A stretch of DNA of 64,000 nt from Natrarchaeobius oligotrophus (GCF_003841465.1 NZ_REFZ01000003.1:124001-188000), one strand, 5' to 3'; shown: positions 34,264 through 53,085, numbered from the stretch's first letter. The notes: generated by a model from the sequence alone, not told the origin. Translations and numbers: made by a program.

Positions 34264-35283
34264 CTACAGCCGGCTGACGGCGCCGATCGCACTCGACAGC
34301 GGCGGAGCGTCGAACAGGTCGCGTCGAACGTAGGCGTTCGTTCCGGCGCAGTACATGTCGCGGGCGACCTCGAGCACGTCGTCGTCGAGCGGCTCCGGAT
34401 CGCGATCGCAGCGGGACCTCCAGTCCGCGATCCCCTCCCGTTTGGCCTGGGCTTTGGCAGCTTCGACGGCCTGAACCCACTCGGGCTGCGTGCGCTTGTG
34501 GTACTGCCTGAGCACTTCCTTCGAGAGCTGGGTTCCCTCGTAGCTGAACCGGTTCTCGTCGAACGTGCCGACGACGTCGGCGACGCGAATCTCCCCGTCG
34601 ACGTACAGACACTCGATCTTGCCGTCCTGGTGGTCGAGACCGGCCTCCTCGGCCTGTTTCGTCACGATTCGATTGACCTGTCGTGCCAGCGACTCGAGAT
34701 CCTCGATCCCGGCGCGCCCGGCGATGACGTCCGCCTCCTCGCGGTCGAGGTACCGATCGCTCTCTTCGTACTTCGTCGAAAACTCGACGACCGGCTCGTC
34801 GAGGTCGACGGCCTCGTCGGGCCACTCCTCGAGATCGAGGCCGTGATCGACCGGCTCGGTGCGTCGCCGCAGGCTCGATCCCTCGGGAACGCGGTTTCGG
34901 AAGACGATCTCGAGTGGGATCAGGTAGTTCTCGCCGGCGACGTCGTGGTAACGGTCGTAGTCGTACGTCCGACCCTCGTTGGGGAGGTCGGGAACCTGCG
35001 TGAGGTCGATCGCCATCTCGACGGGCGGTTCGGTCGCCGCCTCGAGCGGGCGCACGTCTCCGCGTTCGACGACGCCGCGGTAGTGAGTCGGCACGCCCGC
35101 GGACTCGAGCAGTTCGAAGTTGAACGCCCCCATCGTACAGAGGCTCGCCCCCTTCTGCGGGATCTGATCGGGCATCTTTCCCCAGTCGAACACCGAGTAG
35201 TCGTCGGTGAAGACGAACGCACCACGTCCGAGCGAGTCGTCGGTCGGCTCCGACTCGATTCGAAACTCCTTGACGCTCGTCAC
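34264..35283 (-). CDS. purC: Phosphoribosylaminoimidazole-succinocarboxamide synthase (PurC)
   Basis: 339 aa from a GTG at 35283, chosen because GAGGTGG lies 6-12 bp before it. It joins CAIR and aspartate to give SAICAR in purine synthesis. SAICAR synthetase signatures are present: AFVFTDDYSVFDWGKMPDQIP at the nucleotide site, YLIPLEIVFRNRVPEGSSL, and EFSTKYEESDRYLDREEA and DGKIECLYVDGEIRVADVVG for substrate and metal. It is about 100 residues longer than the bacterial enzyme, as is usual in haloarchaea. Confidence 0.95.
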   Translation of the reverse strand: MTSVKEFRIESEPTDDSLGRGAFVFTDDYSVFDWGKMPDQIPQKGASLCTMGAFNFELLESAGVPTHYRGVVERGDVRPLEAATEPPVEMAIDLTQVPDLPNEGRTYDYDRYHDVAGENYLIPLEIVFRNRVPEGSSLRRRTEPVDHGLDLEEWPDEAVDLDEPVVEFSTKYEESDRYLDREEADVIAGRAGIEDLESLARQVNRIVTKQAEEAGLDHQDGKIECLYVDGEIRVADVVGTFDENRFSYEGTQLSKEVLRQYHKRTQPEWVQAVEAAKAQAKREGIADWRSRCDRDPEPLDDDVLEVARDMYCAGTNAYVRRDLFDAPPLSSAIGAVSRL

Positions 35284-35437
35284 TGGAGCCACCTCGAGGC
35301 GGAACGGGTACCGTCGTTCATATCCCTATTCGTGGTGCGGTTCCCCATGAAGGTTTCAGTATCGGTTTCCGAGATTCGCGCTCGCTCTCCGGAACGACCG
35401 TTTGAGCCCGTCAAAACGCGAATTTGGCGAAAATAAC

Positions 35438-35445
35438 GGCCACAA
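35438..35445 (+). promoter_or_regulatory. GGCCACAA element, transducer 1 promoter
   Basis: GGCCACAA follows an AT-rich AAAATAAC (35430-35437) and ends 33 bases before the ATG at 35479. The same element occurs at almost the same distance before the next two transducer genes. Confidence 0.6.
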
Positions 35446-35478
35446 GTGATTTTGAGGGGGCCACGCATCTTCCGGAAG

Positions 35479-38190
<2,712 letters not shown>

Positions 38191-38520
38191 GCGGTCCGTC
38201 GGTGTCTCCGACCGATTGGGTTTCGACGTCGCGTTCGACTCCGGCGGCGCGTTCTCGAGTCGTCCACGGGTCGACGATCGGTCGGGACGGCCGTCTCTCT
38301 GGACGCGGTGGCGGTTCGCTTTCGCCGGAATCTTCGTCCGAATCGCCCGCCGCGTGCCCCTTTCGGGACTGATTTCGACCAAATATAGCCGCCGACCGGA
38401 CGGTGGATGGAGACGGTGCGCTCAAATTACCGTTGGCTCGATGAAACAATCCGTGGAGAGCGCGTCGGTTTATAAACGTGGCCACAAGCGCTTTCGAGTC
38501 GAACGGTCAGCCTTCTGTAA
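38191..38520. promoter_or_regulatory. Intergenic region with transducer 2 promoter
   Basis: 330 bp. TTTATAAAC (38469-38477) is a clear TATA box, and GGCCACAA (38480-38487) follows it, ending 33 bases before the ATG at 38521. The rest has no recognised gene. Confidence 0.65.
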
Positions 38521-41412
<2,892 letters not shown>

Positions 41413-41598
41413 CACGACGAACCGTCGGATCGCCGACCGCCGCGGAAACGTCCGTCGCAGTCGTTCGTTGTGGGAACCTCGACGACCGGTCGTGCGATCC
41501 AGTCGTGTGAACGGCTTCGGTTGAATTTACCGCGTGTTCGACGCACGATAGTGGCGGTAAGATCTATCCGCGCGAATCCAACAGGATTAATGATTATG

Positions 41599-41606
41599 GG
41601 CCACAA
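41599..41606 (+). promoter_or_regulatory. GGCCACAA element, transducer 3 promoter
   Basis: GGCCACAA preceded by an AT-rich TTAATGATTAT, 36 bases before the ATG at 41643. It is the third occurrence of the element in this gene array. Confidence 0.6.
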
Positions 41607-41642
41607 ATGATATAATGAGCTGGCAACACATCGTCAGCAGAA

Positions 41643-44354
<2,712 letters not shown>

Positions 44355-44465
44355 TCCGATCGACGGGATTTCGGCCCTGACGGTCTCGGCGATCGTTCGC
44401 CTCAGTATCGTTTCGTTCCGGCCGATCCACCATACTTTTCTCGCTGTACTGGTATCGTTGCCACG

Positions 44466-45848
44466 ATGGAGCGATCGGTGACCGAGGCAGACCTCACGTT
44501 CGAGCACGTTCCCGAGACCGATCAGTCGTTCGAGAACGCACTGGCCAAAGCGCGCGACGGCGACCGGCTGACGGTCGACGACGCCGTCGAGTTGCTGACG
44601 ACGGGAACCGACGTCGAGGGGATCGACCGCCTGCGCAAAGAGCGCGTGCTCGAGGCCGCCGACCGCCGACGGGCGGACGTCGTCGGCGAGGAGGTCACGT
44701 TCGTCGCCAACCTGAACAACAACGTCACGACGGCCTGCAACGTCGGCTGTCTGTTCTGTAACTTCAAAGACGCCGCCCACACCTTCGAGAAGGGGTCCGC
44801 GGTAGAGACGGCCGGATTCACGAAGACGCCCGCCGAGTCCCGCGAGATCGTCGCCGACGCCGTCTCCCGCGGCATCTACGAGGTGACGTCGGTCTCCGGT
44901 CTCCACCCCGCGTTCGCGCTGGACGACGAACACCGCGAGATCCTCGAGGCTCACCCCGATCCGAAAGCAGTCAACTACAGCCCACCCGAGCGCTACGAGG
45001 TGAGCCCGGGAACGTACGCCGAGCAGATGCGGGCGATGAGCGTCGACGGCGTTCACGTCCACTCGATGACCCCCGAAGAGGGCTACCACGCTCGCCGCGG
45101 GACCGACTGGTCGTACGAGGAGGTCTACCGGCGGCTCGCCGACGCGGGCCTCGACACCGTTCCCGGCACCGCCGCCGAGATCCTCGTCGACGAGGTTCGA
45201 GACGTGATCTGCCCGGGGAAGATCGGCACCGACGATTGGCTCGAGGCGATGGAGGCCGCCGCCAACGTCGGTCTCGGGCTGACGGCCACGATCATGTACG
45301 GCCACGTCGAAAACGAAGCCCACCGCGCGCTCCACCTGAAACGGATCCGCGATCTGCAAGCGCGCGTCGACGGCGCGATCACCGAGTTCGTTCCGCTCTC
45401 GTTCGTCCACCAGAACACGCCGCTTTTCGAACGCGACGTCGTCTCCGGCGGCGCGAGCACGGACGAGGACGAGCTGATGATCGCCGTCTCGCGGCTGTTT
45501 CTCGACAACGTCGATCACGTCCAGTCGTCGTGGGTCAAGTACGGCGACGAACAGGGGCTGAAGATGCTCTGTTGTGGTGCCGACGACTTCATGGGAACGA
45601 TTCTTTCCGAAGAGATCACGAAACGGGCCGGCGGCGAGTACGGGGAGTTCCGATCGTTCGACGACTACGTCGAACTGATCACGTCGATCGGACGAGTTCC
45701 GGTCGAGCGCTCGACGGACTACGAAACCCGTCGCGCGATCGATTCCGACGATCCGCCGTTCGGCCCTCGACTGGGGCCGAAAGCGGACGGAACGCCGCTT
45801 TTAACCCGGTCGGAACGTTCGAAGCGGGCGATTCACGCTGACGATTGA
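44466..45848 (+). CDS. cofH: CofH: 5-amino-6-ribitylaminouracil-tyrosine 4-hydroxyphenyl transferase
   Basis: 460 aa radical SAM enzyme. With CofG it builds the deazaflavin FO, the chromophore of coenzyme F420. The 4Fe-4S site CNVGCLFC lies near residue 94 in VTTACNVGCLFCNFKD. Family segments follow: YEVTSVSGLHPAFALDDEH, VNYSPPERYEVSPGTYAEQM, LDTVPGTAAEILVDEVRDVI and LTATIMYGHVENEAHRALHL. CofG is not in the window. The C-terminal 50 residues are a haloarchaeal extension. It is probably transcribed from its own promoter in the 111 bp after the transducer gene. Confidence 0.93.
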   Translation: MERSVTEADLTFEHVPETDQSFENALAKARDGDRLTVDDAVELLTTGTDVEGIDRLRKERVLEAADRRRADVVGEEVTFVANLNNNVTTACNVGCLFCNFKDAAHTFEKGSAVETAGFTKTPAESREIVADAVSRGIYEVTSVSGLHPAFALDDEHREILEAHPDPKAVNYSPPERYEVSPGTYAEQMRAMSVDGVHVHSMTPEEGYHARRGTDWSYEEVYRRLADAGLDTVPGTAAEILVDEVRDVICPGKIGTDDWLEAMEAAANVGLGLTATIMYGHVENEAHRALHLKRIRDLQARVDGAITEFVPLSFVHQNTPLFERDVVSGGASTDEDELMIAVSRLFLDNVDHVQSSWVKYGDEQGLKMLCCGADDFMGTILSEEITKRAGGEYGEFRSFDDYVELITSIGRVPVERSTDYETRRAIDSDDPPFGPRLGPKADGTPLLTRSERSKRAIHADD

Positions 45849-45950
45849 ACCGGGGCGATCGAACGCCGCCTGCGACGGTGAATCGTACCGTACGACGCAC
45901 CCATATATAAGGACTCGAGAGCGTATTCGAAGTCGGAACATCCGAACAAC

Positions 45951-45960
45951 GTATATATCG
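45951..45960 (+). promoter_or_regulatory. TATA box of secreted protein gene
   Basis: GTATATATCG, 24-33 bp before the ATG at 45984, which fits a leaderless transcript. A second TATATAA lies further upstream at 45903-45910. Confidence 0.5.
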
Positions 45961-45983
45961 CGTCCGTTTCAACGGTCGGACAC

Positions 45984-47927
45984 ATGACGCGATGTCCCCG
46001 CCGGACGCTCCTCCGTGGTATCGGTGCGACTGCCGCCGTTTCGATGGCCAGCGTCGCCGCTTCAGCCGCCGAAGACGACGCCGAGAGCGCGGATCGCTCG
46101 TTCGAGTCGTTGCGTTCGTTCCTCCCTGCGAGCGTCGAGTCCGAGACGATGACGGTCTCGATCGTCGATTTCGAGCGCCAGCTCGAGGCGGACGAGCCCC
46201 ACGAGCGCGCTCCGCTCGGCGGCCAGTTCCGGATCGAGCCGGAGACCGTCTCGAAGAGCGCTCTCGTCTACACCCTCGACGAGAGCTATTCTCGACCGAT
46301 CAAGGTGCTCACCGGAGACGTCGAACTCGAGGGTGACGCGGAGTCCGAACGGTCCTACGCCGGAATCGAGTACGAACGCTACGAAACCGACGACGCGGTC
46401 GCCGCGGTGACCGACGACGTCGTTGTCATCGCCGAGGACGCGGAGACGATCGAGAACGCGCTCGCGGCGGGTGCCGGCGACGCCGATCGTCTCCTGGAGG
46501 CGAAACCCGTCCTCGAGGAGGGACTCGAGGCGGTCGAGAACGCCGATAGCCGGACGATCCACGTGACGGACGACCACCACGTGGTCGACGACGATGTCGA
46601 AACGGAGTACGTCGTTCACGCCTCGACGGTGCTCGATCCCGATACGATCGAGATGACGGTCGGAATCGAACTCGCCGACGCGGCGGCCGTCACCGACGAA
46701 TTGGTCGAGACGCTCACAGCCGAATTGGCGTACACGCCCGCGGAGCCGTCGGTCGACGTCGACGGATCGTTCGTCGCGATGACCTACGAGCGCGACCTCG
46801 AGGCCGAACGCGCCGCCAACGAACACGACAGCCCCGGCTTCCTCCGCGTCGATCGCGACTTCGATCTGGACGACGAGTATCTCGAGATCGAGATCGGCCG
46901 CGGCGATCCGACGCCGATCGAGGACCTCACGCTCGAGGTCGACGACGAGGAGTACGATCGCGACGTCTGGGCCGACGGCCACGGAACCCTCGAGGAGGGC
47001 GATACGATCCGCATCGAGATGGACGACGTCGAGCCAGCCCTCTCCGTTCGACTGAGCCACGATCACGAACTCGGCTCGAGCGGGAGCGGAACGACGATCC
47101 TCAACCACTTCCGGTTCGAGTTCGCACACGACTTCCGCGACGAGACGCTCGCGGTGGAGTACGCCGACGACTTTCCGCTCGACGGCGACCGGGTCCACCT
47201 CGCCGTCTACGATCACGACGACGCCGGATGGGTTCGACCCGACGAAGACGAACCCGAGCCGCGGATCACCGCACAGCCGTGGGACGGCGAGACGGTGAGC
47301 GAGGGCGACCGACACGTGCTCGAGGACGTTCGTCCCGGAGACGAACTCGTCGTCGGCTGGGACGGAACGAGCCGGCGAGACGGTGTGGGTCGCTACCAGG
47401 TCGCACCGCCGGGAACCGCGGCGTTCGAGTACGACTACGACGACCGCACGCTCTCGGCGACGCTCGAGCCGCCCGCCGAAGACGAAAGCGACGATCCGCA
47501 ACCGGCGGCCGGGTACGAACTCCGGATCGACGAGGAGCAGGCGACGAGCCAGTGGGCCGACGACGTCGAGTTCGTCCCCGCGGAAGGGACGACGATCACG
47601 GTCGACGACGTCGACGTCGGCGCGCACGTTACCGCAGTGTGGGGCGACGACGAGCTTTACGTCAGTGGAACGAGGGCGATGCCGTCGGTCGAACTCGAGG
47701 TCGACGACGGAACGGTCGAACACGTCGGCGGGGACGCGCTCCCGGCGTCGAGTCTCGAAGTGGAGGGGTGGACGGAAGACGAAACCGTCACGACGTCCCT
47801 CGCGGACGAAGTCGACGGGGAGTTCGACGAAGGATCGGCGTTCGAGGTCGACGACGACGTCCAGCACCTGACGCTCGTCTACGACGACGAGCACCGAATC
47901 GGCTGGGCGAATACGACCCGGGAGTGA
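45984..47927 (+). CDS. Secreted acidic protein with Tat-type signal
   Basis: 647 aa. The N-terminus PRRTLLRGIGATAAVSMASV has the twin arginine, hydrophobic core and small residues of a Tat signal, with cleavage likely after ASAA. The mature part is very acidic. Residues of about 30-290 form one domain (SVESETMTVSIVDFERQLEA, YAGIEYERYETDDAVAAVTD) of a haloarchaeal exported family that I cannot name. The rest consists of beta-rich segments (FRFEFAHDFRDETLAVEYA) resembling Ig-type modules. No lipobox, enzymatic motif or C-terminal anchor is seen. Role unknown. Confidence 0.75.
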   Translation: MTRCPRRTLLRGIGATAAVSMASVAASAAEDDAESADRSFESLRSFLPASVESETMTVSIVDFERQLEADEPHERAPLGGQFRIEPETVSKSALVYTLDESYSRPIKVLTGDVELEGDAESERSYAGIEYERYETDDAVAAVTDDVVVIAEDAETIENALAAGAGDADRLLEAKPVLEEGLEAVENADSRTIHVTDDHHVVDDDVETEYVVHASTVLDPDTIEMTVGIELADAAAVTDELVETLTAELAYTPAEPSVDVDGSFVAMTYERDLEAERAANEHDSPGFLRVDRDFDLDDEYLEIEIGRGDPTPIEDLTLEVDDEEYDRDVWADGHGTLEEGDTIRIEMDDVEPALSVRLSHDHELGSSGSGTTILNHFRFEFAHDFRDETLAVEYADDFPLDGDRVHLAVYDHDDAGWVRPDEDEPEPRITAQPWDGETVSEGDRHVLEDVRPGDELVVGWDGTSRRDGVGRYQVAPPGTAAFEYDYDDRTLSATLEPPAEDESDDPQPAAGYELRIDEEQATSQWADDVEFVPAEGTTITVDDVDVGAHVTAVWGDDELYVSGTRAMPSVELEVDDGTVEHVGGDALPASSLEVEGWTEDETVTTSLADEVDGEFDEGSAFEVDDDVQHLTLVYDDEHRIGWANTTRE

Positions 47928-48157
47928 GAACTCCGCAACTGACCTCGGACGTGTCCCCCTCGAGCACTGAGCCAGATCGGATCGCCGACGACGTCGTTGG
48001 TCTTTTACCCGCGTGAAACTGCGCGAGCAGTCGATAGCGACCCACACGACGTCCTTCCGCTCGGCCGGGTCGCGAACGTTCGACCCGAACGTCGATGAGC
48101 AAGACGTCGAATTGGATACAGTAATTACGGGCGGTGACGTCGAACGACGTCACGGAC

Positions 48158-48513
48158 ATGATGGACATCCACTACGTGAACTTCGCGTGTCGGAACCCGG
48201 ACGAACTGGCCGCGTTCTGGGCACAGGCGCTCGAGGGCGAACCGCAGCGGGTCAACGACGAGATCGTCGTCGTCGAGCGAACCGGCGGTTCGCCGTCTCT
48301 CATGTTTCGAGAGGCACCACGAGGCACCGACAGGGATCTCCCGATCCACCTCGATTTCGCGGTCGACGAGCGCACGGACGCCGTCGAGCGCTCGAGGAAC
48401 TCGGCGCGAGCGCCCGCGAGACGAAGGCGATCGAAGACGACGGCTACGAACTCACCTGGACCGTGATGGAGGATCCGGCCGGCAACGGGTTCTGCGTCAG
48501 CGCCCGTTCGTGA
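48158..48513 (+). pseudogene. VOC-family protein with frameshift
   Basis: It starts as a glyoxalase/VOC protein (MDIHYVNFACRNPDELAAF, LMFREAPRGT, PIHLDFAVDERTDAVE) in the frame from 48158. After about 48390 the family pattern continues in another frame (EELGASARETKAIEDDGYEL, TWTVMEDPAGNGFCVSA). Loss of one base in GAGCG-CTCGAGGAACTC explains the shift. It is either a recent pseudogene or a base error. The intact protein would be about 119 aa, a normal single-domain VOC length. Confidence 0.75.
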
Positions 48514-48649
48514 TCGAAGCGCTATCCAGCCCATTTCTGATCCGGATTTCTCCCGGTGCCAAACGAAGATAATGCCGATTTGGAGTCTCTACCCCTTTAC
48601 TTCGAAAGTCGAAGTAGTAACGAAACGATCCGAACTCGCTCGACGCCGA

Positions 48650-50836
48650 TTAGATGTAGTCGATCGACGGCGGCAACTCGAGTTTCATACCTTTGCGCTC
48701 GCGGATCTCCATGATATGCTCACGCTGGAGTGAGTCGGACATGACCTCGAAGCCGGCGTTTTCGGTGTTCCAGGATGCACGCCCCTCGGTCGCGCTCCGA
48801 ATGTCGCTTGCGAAGCCGATCATCTCGCCGACGGGTGCGATACCCTCGACGACCATGAGGTCACCCTCCTGGTACATGTCGTCGACGCGGCCACGACGAC
48901 CCTGGATCTCGCCGGATGCAGCCCCCATGTGGTCGTTGGGGACGTCGATGCGGACGTCCTGCATCGGCTCGAGCAGCTTGATCTGGCCGTCGATCAACGC
49001 CTTGTGGAGGGCGTTGCGGGTCGCAGGGATAACCTGTGCCGGACCGCGGTGGATCGTGTCCTCGTGGAGTCTGGCGTCGTGCAGGCGGATGAGGGTCCCC
49101 TGGACGGGCTCGTTCGCGAGCGGGCCGTTGTTGAGGGCGTCCTCGAAGCCTTCGATCACGAGTTCCATCGTCTCGTTCAGGTGCTGAATCCCCTTCGTAT
49201 CGTCGATGAGGATGTTCGTCCCGTGGATGTGCTCGACTTCCTGAGAGTCGTCCTTGTCCATGCCGGCCTCCTGTAAGGCCTCACGACGTTCCTGCTCGGG
49301 CATGTCCATCGAGGCCTCGCCCATCTGGATCGTCTCGACGAGTTCGTCCGACATCGGCTCGATGGAGACGTAAAAGCGGTTGTGGCGGTTCGGCGAGATG
49401 CCCTCGATCTCGTCGCTCGGCCGCTGAGGCTGTTCGCGGAAGACGACGATCGGCTCGCCGGTGTTGACCGGAATCCCCTGGTTCGCCTCGATACGCTGGG
49501 TGATGACCTCGAGGTGAAGCTCGCCCTGTCCGGAGATCAGGTGCTCGCCGGTGTCCTCGTTGATGGTGATCTGGATCGTCGGGTCCTCCTTGGAGACCTG
49601 GCGAAGCGTCTCGATGAGCTTCGGGAGGTCGTCCATCGTCTGGGCCTCGACGCTTTTCGTGATGACCGGCTCGGAGATGTGCTCGATCGACTCGAACGGC
49701 GTCATATCGACGCTCGAGACGGTCGAACCGGCGATGGCGTCGCGCAGACCGGTGACGGCTGCGATGTTCCCCGCGGGAACCTCCTCGACTTCCTCGCGCT
49801 CGCCACCCATGTAGATGCCGACGGACTGGACGCGGTTTGTGCCCGCGGTGCCGGAGACGTACAGTTCCTGTCCCTTCTCGAGGGAGCCGGAGAAGACGCG
49901 GCCGGAGGCGATTTCGCCGGCGTGTGGGTCCATCGAGATGTCGGTGACCATGAAGACGACCTCGCCGCTCTCGTCGACGAGTCGCATCCCTTCCGCGAGG
50001 TCGGACTCGGCGTCGCCGCGCCAGATGCGCGGAATACGGCGGGGCTGGGCGTCGACAGGGTTCGGGAAGTGCTCACAGACCATGTCGAGCACGACGTCCG
50101 AAAGCGGCGTCTTCTCGTGGAGCTCCTGGCGCTTGTCCGCGCGCTCGAGTTCCATGATCTCGGCGAAGTCCATGCCGGTCCGCTGCATCGAGGGCATCGA
50201 GACGCCCCACTTGTACAGCGCGGAGCCGAATCCGACGGTTCCGCCCTCGACGCTCACGGTCCAGTCCTCGACGTCGTCCATGTCCTGGGTCATGCCCCGG
50301 ATGAGTTCGTTGACGTCGTGAATGACCGAGAGCAGGCGCTCTTGCATCTCCTCGGGACCTTCCTGCAGTTCGGAGATGAGACGGTCGACCTTGTTGATGA
50401 ACAGGGTCGGCTTGACGCCCTCACGGAGCGCCTGTCGAAGCACCGTCTCCGTCTGGGGCATGGCACCCTCGACGGCGTCGACGACCACGAGCGCGCCGTC
50501 GACGGCGCGCATCGCGCGCGTGACGTCGCCACCGAAGTCGACGTGGCCCGGCGTGTCGATGAGGTTGATGAGGTGGTTGGTGTCCTCGTACTCGTGGGTC
50601 ATCGAGACGTTCGCCGCGTCGATGGTGATTCCTCGTTCCTGTTCGTCTTCCTCGGTGTCCATCGCGAGCTGTTCGCCGGCGGTCTCGTCGGAGATCATGC
50701 CGGCACCAGCGAGGAGATTGTCAGAAAGCGTCGTTTTTCCGTGATCGACGTGAGCGGCGATGGCGATGTTCCGGATGTTCTCCGGTTCGTCCATCAGCCG
50801 TTCACACTCTTGGACGATCTTTTTGCGTCGGCCCAT
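48650..50836 (-). CDS. fusA: Translation elongation factor EF-2
   Basis: 728 aa from the ATG at 50836 ([18 protein letters not shown]). It is a GTPase that moves tRNAs and mRNA through the ribosome. G motifs are present: [21 protein letters not shown] and NKVDRLI. The target of diphthamide modification lies in [15 protein letters not shown] near the C-terminus. Frames extending further upstream have no support. It is separated from rps7 by an unrelated membrane gene and a divergent gene, so the usual haloarchaeal str order is interrupted. Confidence 0.97.
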   Translation of the reverse strand: MGRRKKIVQECERLMDEPENIRNIAIAAHVDHGKTTLSDNLLAGAGMISDETAGEQLAMDTEEDEQERGITIDAANVSMTHEYEDTNHLINLIDTPGHVDFGGDVTRAMRAVDGALVVVDAVEGAMPQTETVLRQALREGVKPTLFINKVDRLISELQEGPEEMQERLLSVIHDVNELIRGMTQDMDDVEDWTVSVEGGTVGFGSALYKWGVSMPSMQRTGMDFAEIMELERADKRQELHEKTPLSDVVLDMVCEHFPNPVDAQPRRIPRIWRGDAESDLAEGMRLVDESGEVVFMVTDISMDPHAGEIASGRVFSGSLEKGQELYVSGTAGTNRVQSVGIYMGGEREEVEEVPAGNIAAVTGLRDAIAGSTVSSVDMTPFESIEHISEPVITKSVEAQTMDDLPKLIETLRQVSKEDPTIQITINEDTGEHLISGQGELHLEVITQRIEANQGIPVNTGEPIVVFREQPQRPSDEIEGISPNRHNRFYVSIEPMSDELVETIQMGEASMDMPEQERREALQEAGMDKDDSQEVEHIHGTNILIDDTKGIQHLNETMELVIEGFEDALNNGPLANEPVQGTLIRLHDARLHEDTIHRGPAQVIPATRNALHKALIDGQIKLLEPMQDVRIDVPNDHMGAASGEIQGRRGRVDDMYQEGDLMVVEGIAPVGEMIGFASDIRSATEGRASWNTENAGFEVMSDSLQREHIMEIRERKGMKLELPPSIDYI

Positions 50837-51112
50837 ATACACCCAGTTACCGCCAGCGGGGTCAAAAGGGTAGTGTTTCGCATCCGACGGCGTCATTTCG
50901 CCGGATACGAAGCTCGTCGGGCCTGAAAGGTCCGACTGCGTTTCGTCGCCGGGAGAATTCGACGCGTATCCCGCTTCGTAGGCGTAAATCTCCAGTTTGC
51001 GTGAGTGAATGCCACGCAACAAGCCGATCGATTCGCCACTGCCGTCTCCGCCTCGCGATCGCGGAGAAGGGGCGTAAAAGACATACAGTCACAACCCCTG
51101 GGACGTATACGC

Positions 51113-51868
51113 ATGGACATCCGAGTACAGGGTCCCGGTCCGACCTCGCCGTTCCTCAGCGCTCGAGATCTCTTCGAAACCGAACACGATCTCTCGCTTC
51201 CGGTGTACGTCCACCTGCGGGACGACCCCGACGAGCGCACCTGGGCCGCCCACTACGACGACCATCACGTCCTCAACATCTCGAGACAGGCCGCCTCGAG
51301 TGCGATGGCTCGGGAACTCGCCCTCCACGAGTTCGCCCACATGGCCCGCCACGAGCAGGAACACCCCTCTCACACCCAGTCGACGGCGGAGGTGCTCTAC
51401 CTCGCGCTTGCCGGCAGGCGCGTCGAACAGCGCAAGCTCTCGCACTGCTACCAGATCGCAAATCACATGAAAGACATCTACGCCGACGACATCACCCTCT
51501 CGGTCGGTCCCGGCGAGAAGCTGCTCGCGTTTCTCGAGTCGAGTCTGGCGACGGCGATCGCGGACCGGCCGAACGCACCGGCCCGACCGGGACTCGAGCG
51601 ACTCTCGCCGAGCGCCGACCCCGAGATCACGGCCGTCAACGCCGCCTTCGCGCTGGCGCTGGCGGAGCGACACGACCTCGTCGACGACGACCACCGGCTG
51701 TACGACCTCGCACACGCGGCGGCGATGGACGCACCGGGCGTGGACTTTCAGGGGTTCAAGCGACGATTCCGCGAACTCGCCCGCGAACCGGACTCGAGTG
51801 CGTACCGACAGGTGCTCGTGGACGCGACCCGCTCGTACGTCGGCGGCGAGGGGCCGGCGGCCGACTGA
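51113..51868 (+). CDS. DUF5781-type protein with HExxH motif
   Basis: 251 aa from the ATG at 51113. The core has an HEFAHMARH segment, a zinc metalloprotease HExxH, after NISRQAASSAMARELALHEF. Downstream is a helical part with SHCYQIANHMKDIYADD. It matches the archaeal DUF5781 family as I recall it. A peptidase function is likely from the motif, but the third zinc ligand cannot be assigned with confidence. It is divergent from EF-2. Confidence 0.8.
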   Translation: MDIRVQGPGPTSPFLSARDLFETEHDLSLPVYVHLRDDPDERTWAAHYDDHHVLNISRQAASSAMARELALHEFAHMARHEQEHPSHTQSTAEVLYLALAGRRVEQRKLSHCYQIANHMKDIYADDITLSVGPGEKLLAFLESSLATAIADRPNAPARPGLERLSPSADPEITAVNAAFALALAERHDLVDDDHRLYDLAHAAAMDAPGVDFQGFKRRFRELAREPDSSAYRQVLVDATRSYVGGEGPAAD

Positions 51869-51915
51869 CCTTACCGACCGACTGCGGTTCGCGTGCACCG
51901 TTCTCCCCGACCAGA

Positions 51916-52311
51916 TCACTCGCGGTCGGTCGGCGGAACGAACCGTTCGCTCGTCGAGGACGACCGCGAGTATCCCGCCACCGCGAAAACGATCGCGAAG
52001 CCGCTCGAGCCGACTCCGATGAAACGGAGACTCGCCGACTCGAGGACGACTGCGGTCGGTATCGCGACCAGCGCGAGCGCGCCACAGCACAGCGCGAGAA
52101 CGACGTACTGCGCGCTCCGAACGCCGAGTCGGCCGAGGACGAGCCCGACCAACCCGCCGTAAGCCGCGGCCGGTCCGGCGAGCGAGACGGTTCCGAGGAC
52201 GAACCGCCGGGTGCTCTCGACGGTGAGCAAGACGCCCAGCAGTATCGCTGCGGCGACCACTACGACCTCCCGCCACGTCACCCGGCGAAGCGAACGAATC
52301 CACGAACGCAC
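51916..52311 (-). CDS. Hypothetical membrane protein
   Basis: 131 aa with about four membrane helices (VVVVAAAILLGVLLTVEST, VSLAGPAAAYGGLVGLVLG, AQYVVLALCCGALALVAIPT, IGVGSSGFAIVFAVAGY). The short basic N-terminus (RSWIRSLRRVTWRE) indicates cytoplasmic orientation. No family was recognised. It is convergent with the DUF5781 gene and lies between EF-2 and rps7. Confidence 0.6.
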   Translation of the reverse strand: MRSWIRSLRRVTWREVVVVAAAILLGVLLTVESTRRFVLGTVSLAGPAAAYGGLVGLVLGRLGVRSAQYVVLALCCGALALVAIPTAVVLESASLRFIGVGSSGFAIVFAVAGYSRSSSTSERFVPPTDRE

Positions 52312-52474
52312 GTCGTCGCTATCGCAGGCACACGAGTTAGATTTTTTGCACGAGCGCCGAACGCCGACAGCACGTCTCGCGGGGTCGGGCGAGCGGATCG
52401 AACCACCGATAACCGAACGCGCGGCTGTCGGTCGAGTGTCGAACGAGAAACGCCGAGAGAAAAATCGACTCGAG

Positions 52475-53083
52475 TTAGCGTGCAGCCGCCGCGACGCGCT
52501 CTTTCTCTTCTTTCTGGCTGATCGCGTACGTCTGGACGTCGTAGTTGGCCGCGCCGATCAGCTGGGTGGCGATGGCCTCCTCGACGGGAGTGGCCGTCTT
52601 GAACGAAGCGTTGTGAACGCCCTCGGCGATGAACTTCAGGGCCTGGTCGACCCGCCGCTGCGGAGCGACGTCGACCGCCTTCGGAACCGAGATGCCACCG
52701 TACTTCAGGCGGACGGTTTCCTCCCGTGGAGCGGCGTTCTCGACGGCCGTCACGAGCACCTGCACCGGGTTCTCCTCGGTGCGGTCGTGAACGATCTCGA
52801 ACGCCTCGCGGACGCTGTTGAGGGCCTGTTGCTTTTTGCCGGTGTTCTCTTCGGTCTGCATCAGCCGGTTGATGAGCCGCTCGACGATCGAGATCTGGGA
52901 TTTCTGGAACTGCTTGCTCGCGTGTCGACCGGCCGTGTGGGCGACCGGCGTCACCGCGATGTAGCGTTCCGTCGAGGGGTCGCCGTACTCGATCTCGTCG
53001 ATCTCCCACGTGCCGAACAGTTTCGCGCCGACGTCCGTTCCGCCCGCGGGGGCGTCCGGGTCGGGTTGATCTTCAGCCGCCAT
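52475..53083 (-). CDS. rps7: 30S ribosomal protein S7
   Basis: 202 aa from the ATG at 53083. It is a primary 16S rRNA-binding protein of the small-subunit head. S7 signatures include KQFQKSQISIVERLINRLM, ENPVQVLVTAVENAAPREET and YGGISVPKAVDVAPQRRVDQ. The acidic N-terminal extension is usual in halophiles. It starts 2 bp after the rps12 stop. Confidence 0.97.
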   Translation of the reverse strand: MAAEDQPDPDAPAGGTDVGAKLFGTWEIDEIEYGDPSTERYIAVTPVAHTAGRHASKQFQKSQISIVERLINRLMQTEENTGKKQQALNSVREAFEIVHDRTEENPVQVLVTAVENAAPREETVRLKYGGISVPKAVDVAPQRRVDQALKFIAEGVHNASFKTATPVEEAIATQLIGAANYDVQTYAISQKEEKERVAAAAR

Positions 53084-53085
53084 GG

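Noticed and set aside
46062-48047. Minus-strand open frame of 661 codons opposite the secreted protein
   Set aside because: Antisense shadow of a GC-rich gene; Arg/Val/Asp-rich with no recognisable fold, while the plus strand has a signal peptide and TATA box.
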